Shown piece by piece: positions 1 to 10,954 of a stretch of 64,000 bases of DNA (the first letter of the stretch is position 1; each line of letters opens with the position of its first letter). The position numbers and the translations under genes were made by a program. The DNA lies in the NCBI GenBank assembly GCA_946183365.1, contig CAMHAH010000002.1:1-64000 (forward strand), written 5' to 3'. Below the pieces are notes generated by a model. It was not told where the DNA came from. It made no database searches and was given only the letters and a program-made list of their open reading frames with translations. This stretch comes from an uncultured Clostridia bacterium (GTDB lineage: Bacteria; Bacillota; Clostridia; Oscillospirales; Acutalibacteraceae).

Positions 1-912
<912 letters not shown>

Positions 913-1012
913 ACATTTCTTTGGTCTACCCATCTTACTCTCCTTTGTCTCTCACTTTGTTCAGTTTTCAGGGTGTTCCCTTTGATTTGATAATTAATTA
1001 AGTTGCCATAAA

Positions 1013-1050
1013 ACAGCGGCGCGGTAGTGATACCGCGCTGTTGTTTTTTA
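1013..1050 (+). terminator. Rho-independent terminator after rRNA
   Basis: acagcggcgcggta-gtga-taccgcgctgttgt followed by T-run. Confidence 0.8.
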
Positions 1051-1183
1051 CTTTACAGGAAACTGCTTGTTTCCGTAAAGTAATACTAAGTAGCAATAAA
1101 AAAGATTTGTATGCCCGCTCAGTTTGCCGCTGTGCGGTAAAGAGCGATGGCGATGCGAAATGCGCGCAAGGAGCGCTTTCTTG
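1051..1183 (+). repeat. Dispersed intergenic repeat, family 1 copy A
   Basis: Starts with hairpin ctttacaggaaactgcttgtttccgtaaag, followed by 'aaaaaagatttgtatgcccgctcagtttgccgc...gagcgatggcgatgcgaaatgcgcg...gcgctttctt'; same order of blocks at 10836 and 15038. Confidence 0.8.
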
Positions 1184-1238
1184 TATATTATTGTAACGTT
1201 ATGTTTATTTGTGCGTTATTAAGGTGAAAGGAGGTCGG

Positions 1239-1721
1239 ATGGTGGAATTTGAAGAGATATATAAAGAATACTTCAGGGAAGTGTATTATTATCTGTGCAG
1301 TTTATGCGCAGATACGAATTTGTGCGAGGATATTGCGCAGGAGACTTTTTATAAGGCTCTGAAAAATATTGAAAGATTTGACGGCAAAAAAGATATCAGA
1401 GCGTGGCTTTTTACAATTGCAAAAAACAATTATATATCTTATCTGAGAAAGAACAGAAAGAATATACAATTAGAGAAAGATATAATATATGAATCCGATA
1501 TCGGGGACAAGCTGTCTGACCGCGAGAGCGCGTTGAAGCTTTATGAGATACTGCATAAGTTGCGGGAGCCGTATAAAGAAGTATTCAGCTTGAGAGTGTT
1601 CGGTGAGCTTAGCTTTGAGAATATAGGAAAGCTGTTCGGAAAAAGTGCCGGATGGGCGAGGGTAACCTACTACCGAGCCAAGATGATGATAATCAAAGAA
1701 ACGGAGAATAATGATGGATAA
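1239..1721 (+). CDS. RNA polymerase sigma factor, sigma-70 (ECF) family
   Basis: Translation MVEFEEIYKEYFREVYYYLCSLCADTNLCEDIAQETFYKAL...KLYEILHKLREPYKEVFSLRVFGELSFENIGKLFGKSAGWARVTYYRAK; sigma region 2 and 4 patterns; start moved to 1239 behind 'ggagg'. Confidence 0.9.
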   Translation: MVEFEEIYKEYFREVYYYLCSLCADTNLCEDIAQETFYKALKNIERFDGKKDIRAWLFTIAKNNYISYLRKNRKNIQLEKDIIYESDIGDKLSDRESALKLYEILHKLREPYKEVFSLRVFGELSFENIGKLFGKSAGWARVTYYRAKMMIIKETENNDG

Positions 1722-2439
1722 AATTAGCTGTAATGTTATAAATGATATACTGCCGCTGTATGCTGATGATGTTGTCAGTGAGGATACTCGCAAGATTGTA
1801 AATGAGCATTTATCAGGATGCCGTGAGTGTTCGCAAAGATTATCGGATATACGAAGTGATATAAGGACAGATATCGAAACACAAGCTGCTGAAGCTGAGA
1901 AACATGCGGTCGTAGCTGCGAAGAAAAAACTTCGTACCAAGAGGATAATTACCATTTTCCTTTCGGTGGTAGTCGGAGCTGTGATAATCAGCATGATAAT
2001 CGCGGGTATGAGGCTGGTCAAGATACCTGTTGAATACGATGAAAGCAGGTTCAGGGCCGTTGTTCGTGAGGAAGGCGGAGAGGATTGTCTGTTCCTGAGA
2101 TATAAGGGAAGATATGACGGACATGAGTTAGTAGCCACCAGAGACGCTAACACCGGAGAAGAAGAAATGTATATCGAGCTGTATACCACGGCTTGGGGCA
2201 ATCTGTTCGGTAATGAAAATGATGATTCATGGCACGAGTTGTCCATATGGACGCTTAATGACAGAGATGGTGACTATATCAATGAACTAAGGCTGATATC
2301 CGGCGACATAAGGCAGTTCTATGAGCCTACAAGGGATTATGAGAAGCTGATCGAAAAATCGACACTGTTGTGGGAAAGAAAGGACGGTATCACGCACTCG
2401 GCAGAACCGGAACATGGTTTATTCAAAGCGCAACAGTGA
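1711..2439 (+). CDS. Putative anti-sigma factor, zf-HC2 domain, one TM helix
   Basis: N-terminal HxxxCxxC (EHLSGCRECSQRL), TM segment IITIFLSVVVGAVIISMIIAG; overlaps 3' end of the sigma factor gene. Confidence 0.85.
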   Translation: MMDKISCNVINDILPLYADDVVSEDTRKIVNEHLSGCRECSQRLSDIRSDIRTDIETQAAEAEKHAVVAAKKKLRTKRIITIFLSVVVGAVIISMIIAGMRLVKIPVEYDESRFRAVVREEGGEDCLFLRYKGRYDGHELVATRDANTGEEEMYIELYTTAWGNLFGNENDDSWHELSIWTLNDRDGDYINELRLISGDIRQFYEPTRDYEKLIEKSTLLWERKDGITHSAEPEHGLFKAQQ

Positions 2440-2505
2440 GCAAACCTTGAAAACAAAGAAATAATATGTTATATTTGGTCTATATTTAAGACAAGGGCTG
2501 ATATT

Positions 2506-3135
2506 ATGACCAAGAAACAAATTGCCTTGATGGCTGTGGAGGCGCTGAAAAATGAATATCCCGACTCGATATGTTCACTGGAGTATACGGATCCTTTACA
2601 GTGTCTGGTCGCCACAAGATTATCGGCTCAGTGTACGGACGCTCGGGTGAACATGGTCACTCCCGCGTTGTTTGAGCGGTATACCTGCGCTCGGGATTTT
2701 GCGGAGAGCACGCCTGAGGAAGTTTCTGATTATATAAGGTCATGCGGTCTGTATAAGACAAAGAGCAAGGATATCGTTGCAATGGCGCGCGTGCTATGCG
2801 ACAAATACGACGGTGAGGTGCCTTCGACCCTTGACGAACTGATCGCCCTGCCGGGTATCGGCAGAAAAACCGCTAATCTCGTGATGGGCGATATCTTTCA
2901 TATGCCGGGCGCGGTGGTCGTGGATACTCATTGTATCCGCATAACACGCAGGCTCGGTCTGCATGATGAGACCGATCAGAAAAAGATAGAGTTGATACTC
3001 AGAAGGCTTTTGCCGTCAGATGAGAGCAACGACTTTTGTCACAGGCTCGTTCTGCACGGCAGGGCTGTATGTACCGCGAGAAAGGCAGACTGTGAAAACT
3101 GCTGTATGACCGGTTTTTGCAGAAAAAAGCCGTGA
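2506..3135 (+). CDS. nth: Endonuclease III
   Basis: HhH motif LIALPGIGRKTANLVMGD, VVDTHCIRITRRLGL, C-terminal Fe-S cysteines CTARKADCENCCMTGFC. Confidence 0.95.
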   Translation: MTKKQIALMAVEALKNEYPDSICSLEYTDPLQCLVATRLSAQCTDARVNMVTPALFERYTCARDFAESTPEEVSDYIRSCGLYKTKSKDIVAMARVLCDKYDGEVPSTLDELIALPGIGRKTANLVMGDIFHMPGAVVVDTHCIRITRRLGLHDETDQKKIELILRRLLPSDESNDFCHRLVLHGRAVCTARKADCENCCMTGFCRKKP

Positions 3136-3153
3136 TATTGAGTATTATATTGG

Positions 3154-3179
3154 GGACGATCCGCGGATCGTCCTCTTTT
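3154..3179 (+). terminator. Terminator after nth
   Basis: Perfect palindrome ggacgatccgcggatcgtcc followed by tcttttctttc. Confidence 0.7.
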
Positions 3180-3339
3180 CTTTCTGATGAATTAATATGT
3201 AATAAAATTTTGCGAGCGTTCCAAATAATCGGATTTTTGTATTTACAAAACATTCACATATTATTCACACGGTTTTACACTTTTCGTCACATATGCGTGT
3301 TATGATAGTACCATCAGATAAGACAAGGGAGGTGACAAA

Positions 3340-3765
3340 ATGAGCGCCGTAAAGAAGCCGTCTGTGTTAGTATGCGTAACAGGACAGTATGACAGCGACA
3401 GGCTGATCGAAGCAGGCTTTGAACAAGCGGTCGAGCTGGGCGCGGAGCTGCACGTATTGTGCGTACATCCGCCGGTGAGAGATCTGTCGTACTTTTCTGA
3501 CGAGATAGAATATCTCTACCGTACCGCTAAGGATCTCGGCGCGGACATGACATTGTTATTTAGCGATAAAGCGCCTCAATGCGCGGCCGGCTTCGCACGC
3601 AAGATCAACGCGCGGCACCTGATAACGGGTCTGCCGGATAACCGTCCGAACGGTTTCGTCCTGACCCTCAGCGAGCTGCTGCCGAGACTGCAGATTACTA
3701 TGGTAACAAAAGAAGGCGAAAACCTGTTGTATCGTATTGCAGATACAGACAGAGCTCTTGCCTGA
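3340..3765 (+). CDS. Universal stress protein-like / KdpD USP-like small protein
   Basis: VLVCVTGQYDSDRLIEAGFEQAVELGAELHVLCVHPP..., Rossmann-like USP pattern; RBS aagggaggtg. Confidence 0.6.
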   Translation: MSAVKKPSVLVCVTGQYDSDRLIEAGFEQAVELGAELHVLCVHPPVRDLSYFSDEIEYLYRTAKDLGADMTLLFSDKAPQCAAGFARKINARHLITGLPDNRPNGFVLTLSELLPRLQITMVTKEGENLLYRIADTDRALA

Positions 3766-3860
3766 CGGATACGGACTTTCGTATCAACAAAACAAAACTA
3801 CTTAAAACAATTAGGATCAATACTATTATATATAATCAATAATTCATCATTTCAACAGGA

Positions 3861-3887
3861 AAAGCCGCTCGAAAGGGCGGCTTTTTT
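3861..3887 (+). terminator. Rho-independent terminator
   Basis: aaagccgctcgaaagggcggctttttt. Confidence 0.8.
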
Positions 3888-3894
3888 CTGAGGG

Positions 3895-3946
3895 TATACA
3901 AATCTTTTTTGCTTTACTCAAACGAGCAGTTTCCGGTAAAGTAAAA
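3895..3946 (-). repeat. Dispersed intergenic repeat, family 1 copy B (partial, inverted)
   Basis: Reverse complement reads ttttactttaccggaaactgctcgtttgagtaaagcaaaaaagatttgtata, matching the first ~50 nt of copies A, C and D. Confidence 0.75.
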
Positions 3947-3981
3947 ACCGCAGCGATACGTATGTACCGTTACGGTGAAAA

Positions 3982-4656
3982 TCATGTTCCGTGTATCACG
4001 CGCTTATAGCGGAAGAGGGTGTTCTCTGCCCACTCTCGGTCTATCTTAATAAATCCGCTGAGCTTCTTGTCGTTGCCGCAGATGGCGGTCACTATCTTCA
4101 TGCTTTTGCGGTATATCTCGAGCCTCGCGGACTGAACGAAGGGTTCGCTGTTCTCACCTATAAAAAAGGTGAAGCCGATCGTGTTTTCCTCACGATTGTA
4201 CATTGTAAGATAGCCCTCTGAGACCCTGCCGAGGTTCTGTTTCCTGGCTACCATCTCGCTGATAGCGTATTTGGTAAGCTCGACCGCCATATCGTCGAGA
4301 CCCGACTCAAAGATAAATATCTTCTCTTTGAAGGAGTTGAAGTCGGCGGTTATGCGTTTTTTGATACCCTTGAGATTGCGGTAGTCATCCTCGAGGGATC
4401 TGTCCTCAAGCTGAAAACGATCGATCTGAGGTATCATGTATACCATGAACCTGCGTTTCATATCATTATAGAGCATCGGATATCTGTACTGGAACTCGTG
4501 ACCGCAGCCGGAGCATTTGGATTTCATCAGCCTGCCCGAGAGCAGCTCGGTCTTGAACTGCGGGTCGTTGGTGGCGTTTATGCTGATGTAAAGATGAGCG
4601 CTCGACTTTTGACCGCACTTAGGACACACGATCTCTTTTGAAATCACATTTGACAT
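3982..4656 (-). CDS. CpXC domain-containing protein
   Basis: MSNVISKEIVCPKCGQKSSAHLYISINATNDPQFKTELLSGRLMKSKCSGCGHEFQYRYPMLYNDMKRRFMVYMIP. Confidence 0.75.
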   Translation of the reverse strand: MSNVISKEIVCPKCGQKSSAHLYISINATNDPQFKTELLSGRLMKSKCSGCGHEFQYRYPMLYNDMKRRFMVYMIPQIDRFQLEDRSLEDDYRNLKGIKKRITADFNSFKEKIFIFESGLDDMAVELTKYAISEMVARKQNLGRVSEGYLTMYNREENTIGFTFFIGENSEPFVQSARLEIYRKSMKIVTAICGNDKKLSGFIKIDREWAENTLFRYKRVIHGT

Positions 4657-4814
4657 AATATTCCCTCTTGAAATCAGAAAAAACAATTTACCATACTATT
4701 CTATCATATTTCAATAAAAATGTAAATTATTTCTCAATCAATTATAAATAAATATTGATTTTCTCGCTGATAAGTGCGATAATAAATACGAATATAATAT
4801 ACGGAGGTATGATC

Positions 4815-5528
4815 ATGGATATTTCTAACAACATCAAATCGGGTTTGGGATTTGTAGGCGAGACATTCTCCGAGTTTGCTGCGTCTATAGCGGAGAAGAA
4901 CCGCCTCAGAGTACAGCTCAATGAAATAAAGTGTCTGATAAAGTCAGACACAGCTACACGTGATCAGGCTTTTATAGAGCTGGGACGTTATTTCTATGAG
5001 AATATGCGCGAGAATACTACTGCCGAGAACGAGGCTATCTGCGCGGTTATAGACAGCGCCAACGACCGCATCAGCAAGGCTTCTCTCAAATATGTTGAGC
5101 TGCTGAATATACAGAACGATACTAAGGTCCGCTCCGAGAACGCCGAGAAGCTGGCTAAGGCTGTATCCGAGAAAGCCGCCGCGACCGCTAAGTCGGCAAA
5201 AGACAAGAGCACGGAGGCTATAGACAAGGCTAAGGATTTTGCGGCGAATACCGCAGAGAAGGCCAAGGCTACAGCCGCGGATCTTGGTGAAAAAGCCAAG
5301 ATGACCGCGAATGACTTAAAGGATAAGGCGTTCGACGCCGCCGAGGGCGTAAGAGAGCGCTTTGATCCCGCTGTTAACGCCGATCTCGAAGATCTGATCG
5401 CCGCCGAGCAGGAAAAGGCAGCCGAGATCGAAGCAGAGACCGTTGAAGCGGCGGAGGCGGCTCAGGAAGCTATCGAAGAGAAAAAAGAAGATATCTCTGA
5501 GGAATCCCCCGAGGATATCGGCTTCTGA
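4815..5528 (+). CDS. Hypothetical Ala/Glu/Lys-rich coiled-coil protein
   Basis: MDISNNIKSGLGFVGETFSEFAASIAEKNRLRVQLNEIKCLIKSDTATRDQAFIELGRYFYENM..., long Ala-rich heptad-like C-terminal region; RBS ggaggt. Confidence 0.6.
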   Translation: MDISNNIKSGLGFVGETFSEFAASIAEKNRLRVQLNEIKCLIKSDTATRDQAFIELGRYFYENMRENTTAENEAICAVIDSANDRISKASLKYVELLNIQNDTKVRSENAEKLAKAVSEKAAATAKSAKDKSTEAIDKAKDFAANTAEKAKATAADLGEKAKMTANDLKDKAFDAAEGVRERFDPAVNADLEDLIAAEQEKAAEIEAETVEAAEAAQEAIEEKKEDISEESPEDIGF

Positions 5529-5550
5529 TAACAGAATAAACGTGAAACGA

Positions 5551-5581
5551 AAGCCTTCTCATGATCGGAGAAGGCTTTTTT
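5551..5581 (+). terminator. Rho-independent terminator
   Basis: aagccttctcatgatcggagaaggcttttttt. Confidence 0.8.
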
Positions 5582-5601
5582 GGTGTTATAATAAAGGGAT
5601 A

Positions 5602-6270
5602 TTATAATAATTCTTCTATTTTTTCTCGGACTTCGGGTATATTAACTAATTCGTTTATAAAGTAATCAAAGTTATCTCTCATATCTTCATTGCGTGAGCT
5701 GACAATTTCGTCGTAATCGATATGTAAGATCTCACATAGTTCTCTGCCGGTCATTATATGTTCAAGATCAAACCTGCCTTTAAAGCCAGTGTAAATCATC
5801 TCTTTATTCTCTTGATTGAAAGAACAAATATAGTATTCTGTAACAAAAGGTATTCTTGAGCCGAATAGTCTTGCAAATTGCTCAAGATGTTCTTTCTCGG
5901 ATTCTGATTTTTTGGTATCAAAATTATCGCCGTCTTTTAATTCAATAACTTTACAAATTCGACGTCTATCAACTATAAAAATCAATAAATCCGGCTCAAT
6001 ATCTCTGATAGCATAGCTGCTTTTTTTAAGCACTTTCTTTTGACATAAATACACACCGTTCTCTTGTTCGCCGTCTGTGACATTATTAATAAATAAATCC
6101 AAGTCATGGATGGGGTTAGTCAGTGAAACAATAATTCGCTCTAATTCCGTTCCGTTGCTGATTACTGTAGATTGTACTCTTGAAACAAGCCGACCCAACT
6201 CATCATTGCCCAAAGCTCTTGTATATCCGGAGTTACCGTCAGTTCTTCCTTTTGCATCTCGGATCTTCAT
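5602..6270 (-). CDS. Probable Type II restriction endonuclease (PD-(D/E)xK)
   Basis: Motif EPDLLIFIVDRRRICKVIELKDGDNF (PD...ELK); start directly follows the stop of an adjacent DNA methyltransferase. Confidence 0.7.
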   Translation of the reverse strand: MKIRDAKGRTDGNSGYTRALGNDELGRLVSRVQSTVISNGTELERIIVSLTNPIHDLDLFINNVTDGEQENGVYLCQKKVLKKSSYAIRDIEPDLLIFIVDRRRICKVIELKDGDNFDTKKSESEKEHLEQFARLFGSRIPFVTEYYICSFNQENKEMIYTGFKGRFDLEHIMTGRELCEILHIDYDEIVSSRNEDMRDNFDYFINELVNIPEVREKIEELL

Positions 6271-6271
6271 A

Positions 6272-6916
6272 TTATTCCTCCGTTTCTATATCACAACCAA
6301 TGAACTGCCTTTCTGTTTGTAAGCAGGCGTCTAATACAGAGTATCCCCCTGCAGCGGGATCTACTACAGTATCTCCTATGTCTGTTACAGCTTGGATAAG
6401 CATCTTTTGAAGTTCTATGGGTTTACTGTGCGCATGATTTTTATTGACCTTCTCATCCCAAACATCCGGAATATTATGTATTTTCCAAGTTGCTTTTGCT
6501 AATTTCGGAACCTTTTGCAGAATAACTAAATATTCACTTTTTCTTCGGGTTCTATATCCCATGCCCATCTTGAGTTTATTCCATGTTATCAGATCAACAA
6601 TTTCCATTGTCGGGATATCGGCAAACCAAGCAGATATACCCTCGCAAAGATGAAATTTATCTACCCATAAAAATAAATAACCACTGGGTGATAATACTCT
6701 TTCTATTTCTACGAGGAATGATTTTATAGTATCTTCTGACATTTGCGGTAAAGCGCTCCTGAGTTTTCCTCTGCTTTTTCCCTCATTGCCGTAAGATAGC
6801 TTATCAAGAACGCCTCGATACTGAGGATCAAAGAAAACTGCTTTTGTCGAGCTGCTTTTAAGCTCTGACAGCAGCAGTATTCCATCCATTTTATTTTTGC
6901 TGTTTGTTTTATACAT
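6272..6916 (-). CDS. Site-specific DNA methyltransferase (N6-adenine/N4-cytosine type, beta-like order)
   Basis: Catalytic motif AVFFDPQYRGVLDKLSYGNEG early; SAM-binding-like motif DTVVDPAAGGYSVLDACLQTERQFIGCDIE at the C-terminus. Confidence 0.85.
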   Translation of the reverse strand: MYKTNSKNKMDGILLLSELKSSSTKAVFFDPQYRGVLDKLSYGNEGKSRGKLRSALPQMSEDTIKSFLVEIERVLSPSGYLFLWVDKFHLCEGISAWFADIPTMEIVDLITWNKLKMGMGYRTRRKSEYLVILQKVPKLAKATWKIHNIPDVWDEKVNKNHAHSKPIELQKMLIQAVTDIGDTVVDPAAGGYSVLDACLQTERQFIGCDIETEE

Positions 6917-7077
6917 ATTATCATGAACCCTTATGTTATTATAAAAATAATGGTAAAAGCTAAATTACATTATATAATGAATTACAGAATATTACAATCA
7001 TTATTTATAATTTAACATAAAAATAACACCTAAGGTAACTTTTATGTACCGTAGGTGTCATTATATAAAATTATAGA

Positions 7078-7590
7078 TTATTCAGCTGTGAAGTCGAATG
7101 AACCGTAGACCTTGCTGCGGTCGCCGGCGTTACAGAAAACGACCTTGATCGACTGGACGGGGTTTTGCAGGCTCTGGAAATACTTGAAGCCGTAGTCGGC
7201 GGCGATCTTAGCCTCATCAGCGGCTGTAGCCTCATCGTAGTCGCCCTCGTTGAGGCCTACCATTACCGACTTGGCGTCTTCGTCGATGAATACATACTGA
7301 CCGTAGCTCTTGTCATGCTTCGCGACCAATTCGTTCTGTATATCGCTTGATACCGTATTCTTGTGGTTTTCCTGATAGCTTTTGTACTGGCTGTCGGTAA
7401 ATTCATATACGGTGTTGCCGTCGCTGTTGACCGAGCTTGAAGAAGCGTACTTGTTAGCGTAGCCGTCGTCATACTTTGAGTTTACGGTCGTGGTGACCTT
7501 ACCGTTCGCGGAGCCTGAATTGCCGCCGCAGGCGCATAAGAGCGCGCAGATCATAGCGACTGCAAGAATAATTGCAAATAATCTTTTCAT
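7078..7590 (-). CDS. Predicted lipoprotein, hypothetical
   Basis: MKRLFAIILAVAMICALLCACGGNSGS signal peptide with lipobox. Confidence 0.65.
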   Translation of the reverse strand: MKRLFAIILAVAMICALLCACGGNSGSANGKVTTTVNSKYDDGYANKYASSSSVNSDGNTVYEFTDSQYKSYQENHKNTVSSDIQNELVAKHDKSYGQYVFIDEDAKSVMVGLNEGDYDEATAADEAKIAADYGFKYFQSLQNPVQSIKVVFCNAGDRSKVYGSFDFTAE

Positions 7591-7716
7591 TTTGATCCTC
7601 CGAAATGTTGTGAATTATTAGGATAATGAGGGAGTTATATCCCCGAACATTACTAATTATATCAAACCTGAATAAAAAATCAACTGTTATAATTATAATT
7701 TAATAATTCAGGATGA

Positions 7717-8565
7717 TCAGATCTTTTCGATAAGCACTTCAAGTATTCGTCTGCCGTCTGAATGAGAAGCGGTGAATTTGAGACCCTCCGCCTCAATAGA
7801 AGGCTGTTCGTCGGCAGAGGGGATACGTCCGAGCCTGCTGAGGATAAAGCCGGCGATGGTCTCGCTGTCGTCGTCGCTCAGCTCGGTACCTGTCAGCTCC
7901 TCTACATCCTCGATCGAGGTGCTGCCGTCGACGGTGAATTTGCCGTCGGAGATACGGCGGATCTCGTCCTCTTCGTTATCATACTCATCCTGGATATTGC
8001 CGAGGATATCCTCGATCAGATCCTCAAGGGTGATTATGCCCTCTGTGCCGCCGTATTCGTCTACTACAATTGCTATCTGGGTCTTGTTCTTCTTCATCAG
8101 AGAGAACAGCGAGCGGCAGTCCTTGGTGCGCGGGATGAATACCGCGGGTCTGAGGATGGCGCTGAGCTTGAAGTTCGCGGGAGCGGGTTTACCGACAAAT
8201 CTTAAGAGATCTTTTACATAAAGGATACCGAGTATATTGTCTACATCGTCTCGGTATACCGGGATTCGTGAGTGACCCGATTCGATAGCTACCTCAACGA
8301 CCGTGTCAAGATCGTCGGTGTCCTCGAGGGTGGTCATATCTCTGCGGTGGGTCATTATCTCATAGGCGACAGTATCGTCAAAGTCAAAGACATTCTCGAT
8401 GATGTCCTTGGTCTCGTCCTCGATAAGCCCCTTCTCCTGACCCTCTTCAACGAGAGAGAGTATCTCTTCTTCGGTCTCAGCCTGTTTGCTTTCGGCGTCT
8501 TTGGGACCGAAAAGACGCTCCATAAAGGTTTTTTCTTTTTTGCTACCTGACTGATCGTCGGGCAT
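7717..8565 (-). CDS. CBS domain / CorC-type transporter-associated protein (hemolysin-C family)
   Basis: VFDFDDTVAYEIMTHRRDMTTLEDTDDLDTVVEVAIESGHSRIPVYRDDVDNILGILYVKDLL...VVDEYGGTEGIITLEDLIEDILGNIQDEYD. Confidence 0.9.
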   Translation of the reverse strand: MPDDQSGSKKEKTFMERLFGPKDAESKQAETEEEILSLVEEGQEKGLIEDETKDIIENVFDFDDTVAYEIMTHRRDMTTLEDTDDLDTVVEVAIESGHSRIPVYRDDVDNILGILYVKDLLRFVGKPAPANFKLSAILRPAVFIPRTKDCRSLFSLMKKNKTQIAIVVDEYGGTEGIITLEDLIEDILGNIQDEYDNEEDEIRRISDGKFTVDGSTSIEDVEELTGTELSDDDSETIAGFILSRLGRIPSADEQPSIEAEGLKFTASHSDGRRILEVLIEKI

Positions 8566-8667
8566 ATTTTTCACTCCTTGGATTTTTGTCAACCTCGGGA
8601 GATTTACTGCTCCCGAGAGGATAATTACAGATATATGATGTTTTAATGTTGATAAGCTGAGCTGATA

Positions 8668-10479
8668 TCAGTCGGTGTCGAGCTTGAGCACCGCCATGAA
8701 CGCCTCCTGAGGTACCTCTACGGAGCCGAGCTGGCGCATACGCTTCTTGCCCTCTTTCTGTTTCTCGAGCAGCTTTTTCTTACGGGTGATATCGCCGCCG
8801 TAGCACTTAGCGAGTACGTCCTTGCGCATAGCCTTGACGGTCTCGCGGGCGATTATCTTGCCGCCGATGCACGCCTGTATCGGGATCTCAAAGAGCTGGC
8901 GCGGGATATTCTCTTTCAGCTTTTCAGCCATTTTTCTGGCTCTGGGATATGCCTTGTCGGCGTGGATGATGAACGACAGCGCGTCTACGACTTCGCCGTT
9001 GAGCATGATATCGAGCTTGACGAGCTTGCTCTCGCGGTACTCCTTGAACTCATAGTCGAAAGAGGCGTAGCCCCTTGTGCGCGATTTGAGAGTGTCAAAG
9101 AAGTCGTAGATTATCTCAGAGAGCGGCAGCTCATAATGGATATCTACACGGTCGGAGTCGATATAGTCCATACCGATGAAGGCGCCGCGTCTGTCCTGAC
9201 AGAGCTCCATGATGTTGCCGACATAATCGGAGGGTGAGTAGATATGAGCGTCGGTGACGGGCTCCTCAGCCATCGCGATAACGGCGGGATCGGGATAGTT
9301 TGTAGGATTGGATATCATCTCTACGGTGCCGTCGGTGAGGGTTATGCGGTAGTTTACCGAGGGGGCTGTGGTGATGAGGTCGAGGTTATACTCGCGCTCG
9401 AGCCTCTCTTGGATTATCTCCATATGCAAAAGTCCGAGGAAGCCGCAGCGGTAGCCGAAGCCCAGCGCGACAGAGGTCTCGGGCTCGAAGGATAATGAAG
9501 CGTCGTTCAGCTTGAGCTTTTCAAGCGCGTCGCGCAGGTCGCCGTAGCGGGCGCCGTCAACGGGATAGATACCGCAGAACACCATGCTCTGTACCGCTCT
9601 GTAGCCGGGCAGGGGCATCTCGGCGGGATTTGAGGTCAGGGTGACGGTGTCGCCGACCTGAGCATCGCCGAGGCTCTTTATCGAGGCTGTGATATAGCCG
9701 ACCTCGCCTGCGTATAAGCCCTCTCTGGGCTCGAGCGAGGTAGCGCGCATATAGCCGCACTCAACTACGTTGAACACCGAGCCGGTAGCCATGAGACGGA
9801 ATTCGTCGCCGACATGGATCTGACCCTCTTTGAGCCTTACATATATGATAACTCCTTTGTAGGAGTCGTAGATACTGTCAAAGATCATAGCCCTGAGCGG
9901 AGCGTTGATATCTCCGGTCGGAGCGGGTACATCCGAGACGATCTTCTCGAGGACGGCGTGGATGTTTATTCCCGCTTTTGCGCTGACCTGCGGAGCGTCC
10001 TCGGCGGGGATGCCGATGATATCCTCGATCTCATTTATCACGCGCTGAGGGTCGGCTGAGGGCAGGTCGATCTTGTTGATGACCGGCACTATCTCGAGCC
10101 TCGCGTCTACCGCAAGGTAGGTGTTCGCGAGGGTCTGAGCCTCGATGCCCTGTGACGCGTCGACGACCAGTATAGCTCCCTCGCACGCCGCGAGAGAACG
10201 GCTGACCTCATAGTTGAAGTCAACGTGTCCGGGGGTATCTATAAGGTTGAACTGATAGCTCTCGCCGTCGTCAGCCTTGTATTCAAGGGTCACGGCGTGG
10301 CTCTTGATGGTTATGCCGCGTTCACGCTCGAGCTCCATATCGTCGAGCAGCTGATCTTCCATATCGCGGACAGCAACAGACTGGGTCTGCTCCAGAATTC
10401 GGTCGGCAAGGGTGGACTTGCCGTGGTCGATATGGGCGACTATCGAAAAATTACGGATCTTACTCTGATCAAATGACAT
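8668..10479 (-). CDS. lepA: Elongation factor 4
   Basis: [31 protein letters not shown]..., full-length 603 aa LepA-type translation GTPase. Confidence 0.98.
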   Translation of the reverse strand: MSFDQSKIRNFSIVAHIDHGKSTLADRILEQTQSVAVRDMEDQLLDDMELERERGITIKSHAVTLEYKADDGESYQFNLIDTPGHVDFNYEVSRSLAACEGAILVVDASQGIEAQTLANTYLAVDARLEIVPVINKIDLPSADPQRVINEIEDIIGIPAEDAPQVSAKAGINIHAVLEKIVSDVPAPTGDINAPLRAMIFDSIYDSYKGVIIYVRLKEGQIHVGDEFRLMATGSVFNVVECGYMRATSLEPREGLYAGEVGYITASIKSLGDAQVGDTVTLTSNPAEMPLPGYRAVQSMVFCGIYPVDGARYGDLRDALEKLKLNDASLSFEPETSVALGFGYRCGFLGLLHMEIIQERLEREYNLDLITTAPSVNYRITLTDGTVEMISNPTNYPDPAVIAMAEEPVTDAHIYSPSDYVGNIMELCQDRRGAFIGMDYIDSDRVDIHYELPLSEIIYDFFDTLKSRTRGYASFDYEFKEYRESKLVKLDIMLNGEVVDALSFIIHADKAYPRARKMAEKLKENIPRQLFEIPIQACIGGKIIARETVKAMRKDVLAKCYGGDITRKKKLLEKQKEGKKRMRQLGSVEVPQEAFMAVLKLDTD

Positions 10480-10674
10480 TTTATCACCTGTTGTTTCGGG
10501 CAGGATTTTCTCTCTGTTTACCGATTATTTCATTATATAATTAACCAAACTATATTCTATCATAAATATCCCGCCTTTGCAAGATTGGAGCGCAATATCG
10601 GCAAAAAAGTAAACGGCCGCCCCGTGCTATGTGCCGGAGCAAATAAAAAGCAGAAAAAAAGTCAAAAATGGGTA

Positions 10675-10703
10675 TTGAAATTTGATTTGAGTTGTGATAT
10701 TAT
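10675..10703 (+). promoter_or_regulatory. Candidate sigma-A promoter for tRNA-Thr
   Basis: TTGAAA - 17 nt - TATTAT, 19 nt upstream of the tRNA 5' end. Confidence 0.55.
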
Positions 10704-10721
10704 ATTATAGCGTTATGAAAC

Positions 10722-10797
<76 letters not shown>

Positions 10798-10801
10798 TCG
10801 C

Positions 10802-10834
10802 AAAACGGCATCCCGAAAGGGGTGCCGTTTTTTT
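10802..10834 (+). terminator. Rho-independent terminator after tRNA-Thr
   Basis: aaaacggcatcccgaaaggggtgccgtttttttt. Confidence 0.85.
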
Positions 10835-10835
10835 G

Positions 10836-10954
10836 CTTTACAGGAAACTGCTCGTTTCCGTAAAGCAAAAAAAGATTTGTATGCCCGCTCAGTTTGCCGC
10901 GGTGCGTCAACGAGCGATGGCTATGCGAAAATGCGCGAGAAGCGCGCTTTCTTA
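10836..10954 (+). repeat. Dispersed intergenic repeat, family 1 copy C
   Basis: ctttacaggaaactgctcgtttccgtaaag...aaaaaaagatttgtatgcccgctcagtttgccgc...gagcgatggctatgcgaaaatgcgcg...gcgctttctt. Confidence 0.8.

Noticed and set aside
1470-2246. 258-aa minus-strand ORF over sigma/anti-sigma genes
   Set aside because: Overlaps two well-supported plus-strand genes; low-complexity Ser-rich translation typical of shadow ORFs.
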